Of a stretch of DNA of 64,000 nucleotides, positions 32,570-40,318 are shown one piece after another. Made by a program: the position numbers and the translations under genes. Below the pieces are notes generated by a model. The model made no database searches. It was not told the origin of the DNA and was given only the letters and a program-made list of their open reading frames with translations. The DNA lies in the NCBI RefSeq assembly GCF_042887685.1, contig NZ_JBHVOS010000009.1, positions 81,357 to 145,356 on the forward strand, written 5' to 3'. Positions within the stretch are counted from its first letter, which is position 1. Each line of letters starts with the position of its first letter. This DNA is from Oerskovia sp042887685 (lineage in GTDB: Bacteria; Actinomycetota; Actinomycetes; Actinomycetales; Cellulomonadaceae).

Positions 32570-33124
32570 TCAGCGCAGCGGCAGCAGCACGATCGGTTCG
32601 CGTGGCCCGAGCAGGGCGAGGGGGTCGACGTACGTGTCGCCACGGCGCACGCCCCAGTGCAGGCACGAGGCGGGCAGGCAGTGCCCGGCACCCGCAGGAC
32701 CGGTACCCGCGGATCCGCCGACCTCACCGACCTCGACCGTCCCCACGACCTGCCCGCGGCCGACCCGCGTCCCCACGGCGACCGAGCCGTCGACCGGTTC
32801 CAGCGAGCTGCGCAGCCCGCCGTCGTGCAGGACGACCAGGACCCCACGGTCGACGACGGTCCCGGCGAACGTCACCATTCCGTCCTCGGGTGCCACGACG
32901 GCGCTCCCGGGCTGCGCCTCGAGGTCGACCCCACGGTGCCCGGCCAGCCAGTCCCGGTCGGGGGGAAGGAACCCGCGGACCACCACGAGATCGCCGGGGA
33001 CGGGGGACGTCCAGCCCGCATCGTCCGGCGCCCCGTCCTCGGCGCCTCGGGCAGGGGGTCCGGCGAGCAGGGTGACCACCAGGACGGCGAGCACGAGCGC
33101 CGCGCCCGGCACCCGGAGCCGCAC
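32570..33124 (-). CDS. M23-family metallopeptidase, secreted
   Basis: Predicted cell-wall peptidase, exported. The 184-residue form starts at the GTG at 33124, followed by a signal peptide (MRLRVPGAALVLAVLVVTLL, AGPPARGA) and an LytM/M23 domain with His63 and Asp67 in HRGVDLE and His156 in CLHWGVRRGDTYVDPL. The usual catalytic His of the HxH motif is Cys154 here, so activity is doubtful. A longer in-frame form reaches 33433, but it would place three 15-residue repeats and a Pro/Arg-rich stretch before the signal peptide. GAGGCAG lies six bases before the chosen GTG. It is transcribed toward xerC, away from rpsB. Confidence 0.75.
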   Translation of the reverse strand: MRLRVPGAALVLAVLVVTLLAGPPARGAEDGAPDDAGWTSPVPGDLVVVRGFLPPDRDWLAGHRGVDLEAQPGSAVVAPEDGMVTFAGTVVDRGVLVVLHDGGLRSSLEPVDGSVAVGTRVGRGQVVGTVEVGEVGGSAGTGPAGAGHCLPASCLHWGVRRGDTYVDPLALLGPREPIVLLPLR

Positions 33125-33244
33125 GCCTGCCTCGGCGTGCCCGGTCGCACGCGCACGGTGGAGCCGCACACCTGCCTCGGCGTGCCCGGTCGCACGCGCA
33201 CGGTGGAGCCGCACGCCTGCCTCGGCGTGCCCGGTCGCACGCGC
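33125..33244 (-). repeat. 45-bp tandem repeats carrying copies of the M23 start region
   Basis: Units 33125-33169, 33170-33214 and a partial 33215-33244, nearly identical. On the minus strand each contains GAGGCAGGCGTG or GAGGCAGGTGTG, that is the ribosome binding site and GTG start, always in the same frame because 45 is divisible by three. Confidence 0.85.
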
Positions 33245-33545
33245 GCCTGCCCCCACGGCGTCCCCCACGCCGTCCCCCGCACGTGCCCCCGCACTGTCGC
33301 CCCCACCTGCCCCCGCGTCGGTGCGCGCTCCTGCCCGTCCGGGCGCCGCGCGCGGTGAGCCGGGGAGCGGGCCTGCGCGACGGCGTCGGGCAGGGGGAGG
33401 GGACGGGCGGGAGGACCGGCGGGACGTGAGCACAGACCGAGCCTCGCGCAGACCGGGTGCAGCCCGAGCAGCCGCCTCCCGGGCCTGTGGAGGAGACCTC
33501 GTCCGCCCGGCCTGTGCACGGGTCCGGCCGCGGCCTGCGATCAGG
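33245..33545. other. Low-complexity gap upstream of the M23 gene
   Basis: GC-rich, with many CCCGC and CCCCCAC runs. It may contain the M23 promoter on the minus strand. It is open in one minus frame to 33433, but the translation is Ala/Gly/Arg/Pro-biased with no recognisable domain. Confidence 0.5.
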
Positions 33546-33551
33546 TAGACT
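33546..33551 (+). promoter_or_regulatory. rpsB-tsf promoter -10
   Basis: TAGACT, followed by an A/T-richer TTAAC. The -35 is not obvious. Transcription would start near 33558, giving a leader of about 340 bases before rpsB. Confidence 0.45.
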
Positions 33552-33898
33552 TAACGCCGCGATCGGCACGTTCACTCGGACGGGCTCACGGCACTCCCGA
33601 CGGTCACCCCAGAGGTCACCGGCGGGACACCACGAACCCCCCGCTGCGCGCCGTCGACTTCGCGCGTCACGTCCCCGACTCCCGACCTCTCCAGGTCGCC
33701 GTCAGGGGCCATCCCGACAACGGTCCGGACCCTCGTTCGCCAGGGCCCGGCGTCGGACCGTGGTGTGGCGCCAGGGGTGCAGGGCCAATCCCGGCCGGCA
33801 CCGACAACCGGAATGCACCGACCGGACGCACTGCGACCGGTCGGACGAATGAGCGTGAGCAGCGGGAGGATCCCGCGTCACGCCTGAAAGGAAGTGCC
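33552..33898 (+). other. Long rpsB leader region
   Basis: About 345 bases without a gene between the TAGACT element and rpsB, ending in a GAAAGGAAG ribosome binding site. A leader this long could hold an S2-responsive control structure, as in rpsB leaders of other bacteria. I cannot recognise a specific fold. Confidence 0.4.
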
Positions 33899-34852
33899 AT
33901 GGCCGTCGTGACCATGCGCCAGCTCCTCGACAGCGGAGTCCACTTCGGGCACCAGACCCGCCGCTGGAACCCGAAGATGAAGCGCTTCATCTTCACGGAG
34001 CGCAACGGCATCTACATCGTCGACCTGCAGCAGTCGCTGTCCTACATCGACCGCGCGTACGAGTTCGTCAAGGAGACCGTCGCCCACGGTGGCACGATCC
34101 TCTTCGTCGGCACGAAGAAGCAGGCGCAGGAGCCCGTCGCCGAGCAGGCCGCTCGTGTCGGCATGCCCTACGTGAACCACCGCTGGCTCGGTGGCATGCT
34201 CACCAACTTCACCACGGTGCACAAGCGTCTGCAGCGCATGAAGGAGCTCGAGGAGATCGACTTCGACGACGTCGCAGGCTCCGGGCTCACCAAGAAGGAG
34301 CTGCTCGTCCTCCGTCGCGAGAAGGACAAGCTGACCCGCACCCTGGGCGGCATCCGCGACATGGCGAAGGTCCCCTCCGCCGTGTGGATCGTGGACACCA
34401 ACAAGGAGCACCTGGCCGTCGACGAGGCGCGCAAGCTGCACATCCCGATCGTCGCGATCCTCGACACCAACTGCGACCCCGACGTCGTCGACTACAAGAT
34501 CCCGGGCAACGACGACGCGATCCGCGCCGTCACGCTGCTGACCCGCGTGATCGCCGACGCCGCCGCCGAGGGCCTGCTCCAGCGCCACTCGGGCCGCACG
34601 GGCGCCGAGGCCGGCTCCGCCACCGAGGCAGAGCCCCTCGCCGAGTGGGAGCGCGAGCTCCTCGCCGGTGCCGAGGCCGAGGCCGCCGTGGAGACCGCGG
34701 CCGCCGCCGAGGTCGTCGCCGAGGCTGCTGCCGAGGTCGCCGTCGAGGCCGAGGTCGTGGCCGAGGCTGCTGCCGAGGTCGCCGTCGAGGCCGAGGTCGA
34801 GGCTGAGGTTGCCGTCGAGGCCGCCGCCGAAGAGGCTGACGAGTCCAAGTGA
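33899..34852 (+). CDS. rpsB: 30S ribosomal protein uS2
   Basis: Small-subunit protein. Residues 1-230 are standard uS2 (MRQLLDSGVHFGHQTRRWNP, FVGTKKQAQEPVAEQA, NHRWLGGMLTNFTTV, DTNCDPDVVDYKIPGNDDAI). The total of 317 residues is longer than the usual 240-280 because of an 85-residue Ala/Glu/Val tail built partly from a 42-bp duplication. ATG 33899. Normally followed closely by tsf, as here, but the intergenic region is interrupted by an assembly gap. Confidence 0.97.
   Translation: MAVVTMRQLLDSGVHFGHQTRRWNPKMKRFIFTERNGIYIVDLQQSLSYIDRAYEFVKETVAHGGTILFVGTKKQAQEPVAEQAARVGMPYVNHRWLGGMLTNFTTVHKRLQRMKELEEIDFDDVAGSGLTKKELLVLRREKDKLTRTLGGIRDMAKVPSAVWIVDTNKEHLAVDEARKLHIPIVAILDTNCDPDVVDYKIPGNDDAIRAVTLLTRVIADAAAEGLLQRHSGRTGAEAGSATEAEPLAEWERELLAGAEAEAAVETAAAAEVVAEAAAEVAVEAEVVAEAAAEVAVEAEVEAEVAVEAAAEEADESK
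34709..34792 (+). repeat. 42-bp duplication in the uS2 tail
   Basis: 34709-34750 and 34751-34792 differ at one position and encode two copies of a 14-residue EVVAEAAAEVAVEA unit. Confidence 0.9.
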
Positions 34853-34861
34853 CGCCGTGGT

Positions 34862-34887
34862 GCGCGCCCCTCTCCGGAGGGGCGCGC
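34862..34887 (+). terminator. Hairpin after rpsB
   Basis: 11-bp stem (34862-34872 with 34877-34887) and 4-base loop, 9 bases after the stop. Partial termination here would lower tsf relative to rpsB. The sequence just beyond is unreliable. Confidence 0.65.
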
Positions 34888-35100
34888 CCCCCCCCCCCCC
34901 CCCCCGCCACCGGCACACCCGCGCGCCCCCCGACCCCCCGCACCTAATGACACCANNNNNNNNNNTTTTAAACGCCACTGTGGGTGTGGTGGCGGCCGCG
35001 GCCCCCCCCCATGTGGGGCCCGCGACCAAGTCCGGCGGGGGGGCCCCCCCCTCCCGGGGGGGCCCCGCACCCGCCGCACCGCCCGCTCCACGTTCTCCCC
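34887..35100. other. Assembly gap and low-quality contig ends
   Basis: Ten Ns at 34956-34965. Before them is a run of 18 C (34887-34904). After them is TTTTAAAC, then several runs of seven to ten C or G (for example at 34998-35010 and 35036-35065). Such homopolymers occur nowhere else in the window, so the true rpsB-tsf spacer is not known and its length may be wrong. Confidence 0.9.
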
Positions 35101-35138
35101 GGGGAGCCCCGGGACCCCAGACAGGTAAGGACACCACC

Positions 35139-35978
35139 ATGGCGAACTACACCGCAGCCGACATCAAGGCGCTGCGCGAGCGCACCGGCGCCGGCATGCT
35201 CGACGTCAAGAAGGCGCTCGACGAGGCCGACGGCGACTCCGAGAAGGCGCTCGAGATCATCCGCGTCAAGGGGCTGAAGGGCGTCGCCAAGCGCGAGGGC
35301 CGTTCGACCTCCGAGGGCCTCGTGGCCGTCGACGTCTCCGAGACCGAGGGTGGCCAGGTCGCCACGCTCATCGAGCTCAACTCCGAGACCGACTTCGTCG
35401 CGAAGAACGAGAACTTCCTCAACCTCGCGGCCCGCGTCCTGACGGCCGTCGCCGCCTCGGGTGCGGCCGACGTCGACGCGGCGCTCGCCGCGGACGCCGA
35501 CGGTGAGTCCGTCCAGCTCGTCATCGACAACACCGCGGCGTCGCTCGGCGAGAAGATCGTCCTGCGCCGCACCACGCGTGTCGCCGGTGAGCGCGTCACC
35601 GCGTACCTGCACCGCACCGCCAAGGACCTGCCGCCGTCGATCGGCGTCGTCGTCGCCACGGACGTCGCCGGTGAGGCCGTCGCCAAGGAGATCGCGCAGC
35701 ACGTCGCCGCGATGTCCCCGACGTACCTGACCCGTGAGGACGTCCCGGAGGAGATCGTCGCGAGCGAGCGCCGCATCGCCGAGGAGACCTCGCGCAACGA
35801 GGGCAAGCCCGAGGCTGCGCTGCCGAAGATCATCGAGGGCCGCCTGAACGGCTTCTTCAAGGACGTCGTGCTGCTCGACCAGCCGCTCGCCAAGGACCCG
35901 AAGAAGACGGTCGGCCAGGTTCTGGCCGAGGCCGGTGGCACGGTCACCGAGTTCGTGCGGTACCGCGTCGGCGCCTGA
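35139..35978 (+). CDS. tsf: Elongation factor Ts
   Basis: Nucleotide exchange factor for EF-Tu. The 279-residue product has the N-terminal UBA-like domain (ADIKALRERTGAGMLDVKKA), the diagnostic ELNSETDFVAKNENF and a C-terminal KTVGQVLAEAGGTVTEFVRY. ATG 35139 with AAGGA upstream. The apparent reading frame that runs from rpsB through the Ns into tsf is an artefact of the gap. Confidence 0.97.
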   Translation: MANYTAADIKALRERTGAGMLDVKKALDEADGDSEKALEIIRVKGLKGVAKREGRSTSEGLVAVDVSETEGGQVATLIELNSETDFVAKNENFLNLAARVLTAVAASGAADVDAALAADADGESVQLVIDNTAASLGEKIVLRRTTRVAGERVTAYLHRTAKDLPPSIGVVVATDVAGEAVAKEIAQHVAAMSPTYLTREDVPEEIVASERRIAEETSRNEGKPEAALPKIIEGRLNGFFKDVVLLDQPLAKDPKKTVGQVLAEAGGTVTEFVRYRVGA

Positions 35979-35988
35979 CGCCTTCCTC

Positions 35989-36026
35989 CGGTGGCCCGGT
36001 CCGTGCTCGCGCGGACCGGGCCACCG
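35989..36026 (+). terminator. Terminator after tsf
   Basis: Perfect 15-bp stem (35989-36003 with 36012-36026), 8-base loop, starting 10 bases past the stop. Confidence 0.85.
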
Positions 36027-36145
36027 CGCACCGGGACCCGGGCCAGGTCCTGGCGCACACCACGCAACACCCCGGGGACTCCGCGCAGGACTGTCCTCGG
36101 AACGTCCTGGGGCAGACCTCGGGAGCTCGGAACGACGAAGAACAG

Positions 36146-36892
36146 GTGGCGCTGCACATGGGCGACAACATCGAGACCACGACCCCGGCACGACGAGTTC
36201 TGCTGAAGCTCTCCGGTGAGACCTTCGGTGGCGGGCAGATCGGCCTGGCGCCGGACGTCGTCCAGCGCGTCGCGGGCGAGATCGCGGAGGCCGTGCGTCA
36301 GGGAGTCCAGGTCGCCATCGTCGTGGGCGGCGGCAACTTCTTCCGCGGTGCCGAGCTCTCCCAGCGGGGGCTCGACCGCGCCCGCGCCGACTACATGGGC
36401 ATGCTGGGCACGGTCATGAACTGCCTCGCGCTCCAGGACTTCCTCGAGCAGTCCGGTGTCGACACGCGCGTGCAGACCGCCATCACCATGGGCCAGGTCG
36501 CCGAGCCGTACATCCCGCTGCGCGCCATCCGCCACCTGGAGAAGGGCCGTGTCGTGATCTTCGGCGCCGGCGCGGGGATGCCGTACTTCTCGACCGACAC
36601 GGTCTCCGCCCAGCGTGCCCTCGAGACGCACTGCCAGGAGGTCCTCATGGGCAAGAACGGCGTCGACGGGGTCTACACCGCGGACCCGCGCACGAACCCC
36701 GACGCCGTCAAGCTCGACCACCTGACGTACACCGACGCGCTCGTCCAGGACCTGGCGGTCATGGATGCCACGGCGCTGAGCCTGTGCCGGGACAACGACG
36801 TGACCATGCGGGTCTTCGGCATGAGCGAGCCGGGCAACGTGACCCGCGCGCTGCTGGGGGACAATATCGGGACACTGGTCACGACGAACTGA
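36146..36892 (+). CDS. pyrH: Uridylate kinase
   Basis: Phosphorylates UMP to UDP; hexameric amino-acid-kinase fold. The 248-residue product has VLLKLSGETFGGG, IVVGGGNFFRGAELSQ, DYMGMLGTVMNCLALQ and the FSTDTVSAQRA segment. The GTG at 36146 is used; the ATG at 36158 (244 residues) is an alternative with AGGTGG about ten bases upstream. Begins the pyrH-frr-cdsA-rlmN run. Confidence 0.96.
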   Translation: MALHMGDNIETTTPARRVLLKLSGETFGGGQIGLAPDVVQRVAGEIAEAVRQGVQVAIVVGGGNFFRGAELSQRGLDRARADYMGMLGTVMNCLALQDFLEQSGVDTRVQTAITMGQVAEPYIPLRAIRHLEKGRVVIFGAGAGMPYFSTDTVSAQRALETHCQEVLMGKNGVDGVYTADPRTNPDAVKLDHLTYTDALVQDLAVMDATALSLCRDNDVTMRVFGMSEPGNVTRALLGDNIGTLVTTN

Positions 36893-36994
36893 CCGGACGA
36901 CCGACGAACGACCCGGACCGCGCCGCGACCCCGGGTGCGCCGCCCCGTGCGGCGCAGGACGGCTAGCCCAGCAACGCACGACGAAGGAGCACTG

Positions 36995-37552
36995 GTGATC
37001 GACGAGACCCTCCTCGAGGCCGAAGAGAAGATGGACAAGGCGATCGAGGTCGCCAAGGAGGACTTCGCGAACATTCGCACGGGACGTGCGAGCGGCGCGA
37101 TGTTCAACAAGATCACGGTCGAGTACTACGGCGCTCCGACGCCCCTGCAGCAGCTCGCCTCGTTCAACACGCCCGAGGCCCGCACGATCGTGATCTCGCC
37201 CTTCGACAAGACCGCGCTGAGCGCGATCGAGAAGGCCATCCGTGACTCGGACCTCGGGGTGAACCCCAGCAACGACGGCAACATCATCCGCGTCGTGCTC
37301 CCCGTCCTGACCGAGGAGCGCCGCCGCGACTACGTGAAGCTCGCCAAGGGCAAGGCCGAGGACGCCCGCGTCTCGGTGCGCAACGTCCGTCGCCGCGCCA
37401 AGGAGCAGCTCGACCGCATCGTCAAGGACGGCGAGGCGGGCGAGGACGAGGGCACGCGCGCCGAGAAGGAGCTCGAGGCACTCACCAGGAGCCACGTCGA
37501 CACGATCGACGCGCTGCTCGCCGGCAAGGAGAGCGAGCTCCTCGAGGTCTGA
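36995..37552 (+). CDS. frr: Ribosome recycling factor
   Basis: Splits post-termination ribosomes with EF-G. The 185-residue length is exact for the family. Shows KEDFANIRTGRASGAMF, VEYYGAPTPLQQLASFNTPE, and the C-terminal RRRAKEQLDRIVKDGEAGED. GTG 36995 with AAGGAG seven bases upstream, so the upstream extension is leader. Confidence 0.97.
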   Translation: MIDETLLEAEEKMDKAIEVAKEDFANIRTGRASGAMFNKITVEYYGAPTPLQQLASFNTPEARTIVISPFDKTALSAIEKAIRDSDLGVNPSNDGNIIRVVLPVLTEERRRDYVKLAKGKAEDARVSVRNVRRRAKEQLDRIVKDGEAGEDEGTRAEKELEALTRSHVDTIDALLAGKESELLEV

Positions 37553-37573
37553 TGCAGAAGTCCGAACGCACCG

Positions 37574-38419
37574 ATGACAAGTGATGCGGTCGCGTCCAGG
37601 CCCCGGCGCACGCCGAAGGCCGGGCGCGACCTGCCCAAGGCGATCTCCGTCGGGATCGGGCTCCTCGTGCTGGTGGGGGCCTCGTTGGCCTTCCGCCCCG
37701 AGCCGTTCGTGCTGCTGGCGACCGCTGCGGTCGGGGCGGCGCTGTGGGAGCTGAAGCAGGCGTTCCTCCGTCGTGACATCCACCTGCCGCTCCTGCCTCT
37801 CCTGGTCGGTGCGGCGGGGATCCTGATCTCGTCGTACTACTCGGGTCCCGAGGCCCTGATGGTCTCGTTCGTCCTGACGGTGGCCGGCGTCGTGGTCTGG
37901 CGGGTCATCGACGGCTCGGGGACGGCGGCGGTGCGTGATGCCGCCGCGGGGACCTTCGCGACGGCCTACCTGCCGTTCATGGCGGGGTTCGTGATGATGA
38001 TGCTGGCCAACCCGGTCAACGGCCGGATCCAGGTCCTCCTGTTCATCCTCCTGGCGGTCTCGAACGACGTCGGGGGGTACGTGGCGGGGGTCCTGTTCGG
38101 ACGTCATCCGCTGGCGCCGTCGATCAGCCCCAAGAAGAGCTGGGAGGGCTTGGCCGGCTCGTTCGTCCTGGCCACGGCGATCGGCGTCGTGGGTGCCGTC
38201 TACGGGCTCGGCGTGAGCCCGGTGATCGGCGTCCTGCTCGGCATCATGGTGCCGCTCACGGCGACCGTGGGGGACCTGGCCGAGTCGATGATCAAGCGCG
38301 ACCTAGAATTGAAGGACATGGGGTCGCTCCTGCCGGGGCACGGCGGCGTCCTCGACCGCCTGGACTCCATGCTCCTGACCGCTCCGTTCGTGTACCTGCT
38401 GCTCTCCGTCTCCCTCTGA
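37574..38419 (+). CDS. cdsA: Phosphatidate cytidylyltransferase (CDP-diglyceride synthase)
   Basis: Makes CDP-diacylglycerol for phospholipid synthesis in the membrane. The 281-residue product has about seven to eight membrane segments and the C-terminal CDP-DAG synthase signature, including KRDLELKDMGSLLPGHGG followed by VLDRLDS. ATG 37574 lies 21 bases after frr. No terminator before rlmN, but the 144-base gap has two hairpins. Confidence 0.95.
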   Translation: MTSDAVASRPRRTPKAGRDLPKAISVGIGLLVLVGASLAFRPEPFVLLATAAVGAALWELKQAFLRRDIHLPLLPLLVGAAGILISSYYSGPEALMVSFVLTVAGVVVWRVIDGSGTAAVRDAAAGTFATAYLPFMAGFVMMMLANPVNGRIQVLLFILLAVSNDVGGYVAGVLFGRHPLAPSISPKKSWEGLAGSFVLATAIGVVGAVYGLGVSPVIGVLLGIMVPLTATVGDLAESMIKRDLELKDMGSLLPGHGGVLDRLDSMLLTAPFVYLLLSVSL

Positions 38420-38468
38420 GGCGGGCCCGTGAGGGCGAGTGCAGGCGCGGACGCACGCGCGCGTGCCG

Positions 38469-38525
38469 GTGCGTCGCTCGACGCACGGCGTGCTCGCACG
38501 AGTGCACCGTGCGTCGACGCGGTGC
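38469..38525 (+). other. Two small palindromes between cdsA and rlmN
   Basis: GTGCGTCG-CT-CGACGCAC (38469-38486) and a structure with GCACC/GGTGC arms around GCGTCGACGC (38504-38525). Both contain GCGTCGA-like cores. Could be an mRNA processing or weak termination site. Confidence 0.45.
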
Positions 38526-38563
38526 GCTGACCTGCTCCACCCGCTCCAACCTCTGGATCCTCC

Positions 38564-39700
38564 ATGTCTGTTCGCCCGTCCGTCGAATCGAAGCCGCTGC
38601 CGCTCGTCATGTCGGCACCCCGCCGCGGGAAGCCCCCGCGCCACTTCGCCGACCTCTCCCCGGAGGAGCGCACGGCCGCGGTCGTGGAGCTGGGGGAGAA
38701 GCCGTTCCGCGCCAAGCAACTCGCGACGCACTACTACGCGCACTTCACGAACGACGCGGAGGACATGACCGACCTCCCCCAGGCGACGCGGAACCTGCTC
38801 GTCGAGAACCTGATGCCGCCGTTGCTGACGCCCGCGCGCGTCATGCAGGCCGACGGCGGGACGACGATCAAGACGCTCTGGAAGCTCTTCGACGCGGCCA
38901 AGGTCGAGTCGGTGCTCATGCGGTACCCGAACCGGTCGACGCTGTGCGTCTCGAGCCAGGCCGGGTGCGGCATGGCCTGCCCGTTCTGCGCGACGGGCCA
39001 GCTGGGCCTGACGCGCAACCTGTCGACCGCGGAGATCGTCGAGCAGGTCCGCTCGGCCGCCAAGTCGCTCGCGGACGGTGACATCCCGGGCGGGCCGGCG
39101 CGCCTGAACAACCTGGTCTTCATGGGCATGGGCGAGCCGATGGCCAACTACAAGGCCGTCATGGGCACGATCCGCCAGCTCATCGCGCCCGCGCCCGAGG
39201 GCCTGGGCATGTCGGCCCGCAACATCACGGTCTCGACCGTGGGCCTGGTGCCGGCCATGAACAAGCTGTCGGCCGAGGGCATCCCGGTCACGCTCGCGCT
39301 GTCGCTGCACGCGCCGGACGACGACCTGCGCAGCGAGCTGGTCCCGATCAACACGCGCTGGTCGGTCGACGAGACGCTCGACGCGGCGCGCAACTACTTC
39401 GAGGTCACGGGCCGACGCGTGAGCATCGAGTATGCGCTCATCAAGGACATGAACGACCACGCCTGGCGTGCGGACCTCCTGGGCGAGAAGCTCACGGCGC
39501 GTGGCTCGGGCTGGGTCCACGTGAACCCCATCCCGCTCAACCCGACCCCGGGGTCGATCTGGACGGCGAGCGAGCGCGACGTGGAGGACGAGTTCGTGGC
39601 TCGCTTGCGCGGGCACGGGATTCCTACCACTATTCGTGACACACGCGGCAGTGACATCGATGGTGCGTGCGGGCAGCTGGCAGCTGAGGAGGAAGCGTGA
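38564..39700 (+). CDS. rlmN: 23S rRNA (adenine2503-C2)-methyltransferase
   Basis: Radical-SAM enzyme that methylates C2 of A2503 in 23S rRNA and A37 in some tRNAs. The 378-residue product has the iron-sulfur cysteines Cys135, Cys139 and Cys142 (CGMACPFC), a VFMGMGEPMANY segment, and the C-terminal methyl-carrying Cys369 in GACGQL. ATG 38564. Its stop overlaps the next gene by four bases. Confidence 0.96.
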   Translation: MSVRPSVESKPLPLVMSAPRRGKPPRHFADLSPEERTAAVVELGEKPFRAKQLATHYYAHFTNDAEDMTDLPQATRNLLVENLMPPLLTPARVMQADGGTTIKTLWKLFDAAKVESVLMRYPNRSTLCVSSQAGCGMACPFCATGQLGLTRNLSTAEIVEQVRSAAKSLADGDIPGGPARLNNLVFMGMGEPMANYKAVMGTIRQLIAPAPEGLGMSARNITVSTVGLVPAMNKLSAEGIPVTLALSLHAPDDDLRSELVPINTRWSVDETLDAARNYFEVTGRRVSIEYALIKDMNDHAWRADLLGEKLTARGSGWVHVNPIPLNPTPGSIWTASERDVEDEFVARLRGHGIPTTIRDTRGSDIDGACGQLAAEEEA

Positions 39701-40248
39701 GTGCGTTGTTCAGCACCGTCTCGAAGGTGCGCAACGGGTACGACCCGGAAGAGGTGGACGAGTTCTTCGACCACGCGCGTCAGGTCTACGAGGGCAGGAA
39801 GCCGGAGCGTCTGACGAGCACGGACATCCAGGTCTCGATGTTCGACCTGGTCCGAGGCGGGTACGACACCCATGAGGTCGATGCGGCCCTCGACCGCCTG
39901 GAGGGGGCGTTCATCGCCCGCCAGCGTGCCGAGTACGTCGCGGTCAACGGCCAGCAGGCCTGGATGAACGCGCTCGCCGAGCGGGCTCGCAGCCTGTACG
40001 GCCGCCTGGGGCGTCCGGACGGCGAGCGTTTCGCACCTGCCGGTCGCGGCGAGTGGGGCTACGACATGGACGACGTCGACGACCTGTGCGACCGTCTCGT
40101 GGCGTACTTCGACCGTCAGGAGCCCATCACGGCCGCCGAGATCCGCAGCTCGACCTTCGCGCGTCGTCGCGGCAAGGACGGCTACGCGGAGGGTCCCGTG
40201 GACGCGTTCTTCGCGCGCGCCATCGAGGTGCTGCTCGGCGTCGAGTGA
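39697..40248 (+). CDS. DivIVA-repeat protein
   Basis: Small acidic cytoplasmic protein (183 residues) with several copies of a short DivIVA N-terminal-like motif: KVRNGYDPEEVDEFFDHA (about 10-27), LVRGGYDTHEVDAALDRL (about 50-68), a diverged GEWGYDMDDVDDLCDRL, and a last copy near GKDGYAEGPVDAFFARA. It lacks the long coiled coil of DivIVA/Wag31. The GYxxxxVDxFF motif binds membranes or partners in that family, so a link to cell poles or division is possible but unproven. Coupled to rlmN by a GTGA overlap. Confidence 0.85.
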   Translation: MSALFSTVSKVRNGYDPEEVDEFFDHARQVYEGRKPERLTSTDIQVSMFDLVRGGYDTHEVDAALDRLEGAFIARQRAEYVAVNGQQAWMNALAERARSLYGRLGRPDGERFAPAGRGEWGYDMDDVDDLCDRLVAYFDRQEPITAAEIRSSTFARRRGKDGYAEGPVDAFFARAIEVLLGVE

Positions 40249-40318
40249 CGCGACGGCAGGGGCAGGCCCGACGGCGCCGCGCGCCTCGTGCGGTCCTCGC
40301 ACCTGGGAGGATGTCCCC

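Noticed and set aside
33125..33244. CRISPR array
   Set aside because: Units are contiguous 45-bp copies without spacers; no cas genes nearby.
34668..35138. Open frame crossing the Ns and joining the rpsB end to tsf
   Set aside because: Produced by the 10-N gap and homopolymers; the real tsf start is ATG 35139 with a ribosome binding site.
35147..38107. 986-codon minus-strand open frame across tsf, pyrH and frr
   Set aside because: Composition artefact; three well-conserved + strand genes occupy the region.
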